Source: an uncultured Clostridia bacterium
GTDB lineage: Bacteria; Bacillota; Clostridia; Oscillospirales; Ruminococcaceae
Assembly (NCBI GenBank): GCA_945867255.1
Contig: CAMBHV010000061.1
Span: forward strand, 1-7,194
Reading direction: 5' to 3'
Length of the DNA stretch: 7,194 bases
The notes beneath the pieces were generated by a model that worked only from the letters and a program-made list of their open reading frames with translations, was not told the origin of the DNA and ran no database searches. Each line of letters starts with the position of its first letter. The stretch's first letter is position 1. This document shows, piece after piece, positions 6,440 to 7,194 of the stretch. The position numbers were made by a program, and so were the translations under genes.

Positions 6440-6920
6440 TCATGCATCGTAAAGAAGTTGCTTTTCAATATTTGTGCCGCGCAGACTGCCCTGTATTAAT
6501 ATTCCTGTATCCGCCAAAGCCGCATACCCGCACACTTGGCATAGGATGAGTTTTTTCGTTTCTTGCAATACAGGTCCTTCTTTTTGTTGCAGACGGATAT
6601 TCCGGATTGCTCCGAATTACTTGAAAAGAAGCGGGCAATGGTCTGAATCTTATCCTGCTGGGCAAATGATTTCTTGCGTATGTTGCATAATCTTCAACAA
6701 AAACACCATGCCAAAGTAAATTTCCGTCATAGAGTAAAGGAGCGTTATGCCCTCCCGTTGAAGGCGTAAAGCTTGGTGCAACACCTTGCGAACATTCATG
6801 CCATAAAGAAATATATCCAATGTTTCTGCCGCCTTTTCCGTACCAGATTTCAATTTCTTTACCAATGTACAGTTCAGCCTTAAGCAGGTTGGAGCGTTCC
6901 ACCATTTTTTCATCAAGCAT
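6440..6920 (-). pseudogene. Possible broken gene of unknown family
   Basis: No intact gene is seen, but two parts of the minus strand read like real protein. The first, about 6920 to 6660, gives a smooth sequence including AELYIGKEIEIWYGKGGRNI, then SLWHECSQ, TPSTGGHNAPLLYDGNLLWH and GVFVEDYATYA. The second, 6616 to 6440 in a different frame, gives 58 residues with LCQVCGYAALADTGILIQGS and an ordinary end, EKQLLYDA, before TGA. Between them the first frame turns into unlikely sequence (RIRFRPLPASFQ) and the second has stops at 6650-6652 and 6617-6619. A frameshift plus at least one stop would explain this. No ribosome site precedes ATG 6920 or ATG 6905, and a terminator hairpin sits immediately upstream, so the original 5' end may be lost. 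I do not recognise the family. An alternative is that the first frame (ending at 6465) is a real short orphan gene. Confidence 0.4.
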
Positions 6921-6924
6921 AGAC

Positions 6925-6991
6925 GCAGGCACCCCCTGATTCGAGCTCGCTCATTGTTGGCACAGAGTTCGAATCGGGGTGCCTGCTTTTT
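6925..6991 (+). terminator. Long imperfect hairpin with T-run (plus-strand terminator)
   Basis: GCAGGCACCCC (6925-6935) pairs with GGGGTGCCTGC (6976-6986); after a two-base bulge (CT), GATTCGAGCTC (6938-6948) pairs with GAGTTCGAATC (6965-6975) with one G-T. The loop is 16 bases and five Ts follow (6987-6991). This is a strong plus-strand terminator by shape, although no plus-strand gene is visible upstream after the tRNA terminator. Confidence 0.75.
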
Positions 6992-7001
6992 CTATCGAAC
7001 G

Positions 7002-7036
7002 GGCATGGCTCTTGCAGCGGCCATGCCATCTTTTTT
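7002..7036 (+). terminator. Second plus-strand rho-independent terminator
   Basis: GGCATGGC (7002-7009) pairs with GCCATGCC (7020-7027) around a ten-base loop, with six Ts at 7031-7036. It follows the preceding terminator by about ten bases and points the same way, making a tandem stop. Confidence 0.75.
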
Positions 7037-7194
7037 ATGATCACAACTGGAATAACATACACATGATCAATCCCATGCATGCCCGGAATCTCCCGGGGCA
7101 AGACAACATACCTCCATTGCCCGAAAGACAATTTCATTGGTTCTGACAGGCAATCATTTTTCTATGGATAAGCCTTTTGCAGACACCTTTTTGC
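7037..7194. other. Unassigned window end
   Basis: No supported feature. A minus-strand frame starts at ATG 7137, but it has no ribosome site, runs through both terminator hairpins and has no recognisable motif. The plus strand has no long open frame here. Confidence 0.5.

Noticed and set aside
6913..7137. Minus-strand 74-residue open frame
   Set aside because: It has no ribosome site, passes through two terminator hairpins and shows no recognisable motif.

Overview
The window looks like chromosomal DNA from a gut Firmicute of the Oscillospiraceae type (Faecalibacterium / Gemmiger / Subdoligranulum-like). This rests on moderately GC-rich coding DNA, strong AAGGAGG-type ribosome binding sites, a low-GC-style GntR/YtrA-ABC cassette, rho-independent terminators and a CCA-encoding tRNA. 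The genus is an inference, not something the sequence proves.

Positions 1-3683 (+ strand) are the distal part of an oligopeptide-import operon. In order they hold the last 59 codons of a family-5 peptide-binding lipoprotein, a compact double hairpin, the two ATPases OppD and OppF (11-nt overlap), and an M20/PepV-like dipeptidase that starts inside the OppF stop codon (ATGA). The permease genes are presumably upstream, outside the window. Peptides captured outside are pumped in by the transporter and dipeptides are then hydrolysed in the cytosol. The double hairpin after the binding-protein gene probably lowers expression of the downstream genes relative to the binding protein. A strong two-way terminator at 3761-3800 closes the operon and also faces the converging minus-strand genes.

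Positions 3958-6149 (- strand) hold a regulated ABC cassette, read in the order GntR/YtrA-type repressor, ABC ATPase, six-helix ABC-2 type membrane protein, followed by a small YpzJ-like zinc-ribbon protein. The first three genes overlap and are clearly co-translated. A perfect 11-bp inverted repeat lies on the -10 element of their promoter and is the obvious self-operator. By analogy with Bacillus YtrA/YhcF systems, the cassette would respond to cell-envelope stress or antibiotics, but the substrate cannot be read from sequence.

Positions 6241-6405 (+ strand) are a complete stand-alone tRNA-Val(CAC) unit with its own near-consensus promoter and terminator, divergent from the repressor promoter.

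Positions 6406-7194 contain no intact convincing gene. They hold what looks like a broken minus-strand gene of unknown family (about 6440-6920), then two strong plus-strand terminators (6925-6991 and 7002-7036) with no obvious plus-strand gene in front of them. No mobile element, CRISPR array or clear new defence system was seen. The best candidates for follow-up are the palindrome between the binding protein and oppD, the repressor operator, the broken gene and the orphan terminators.
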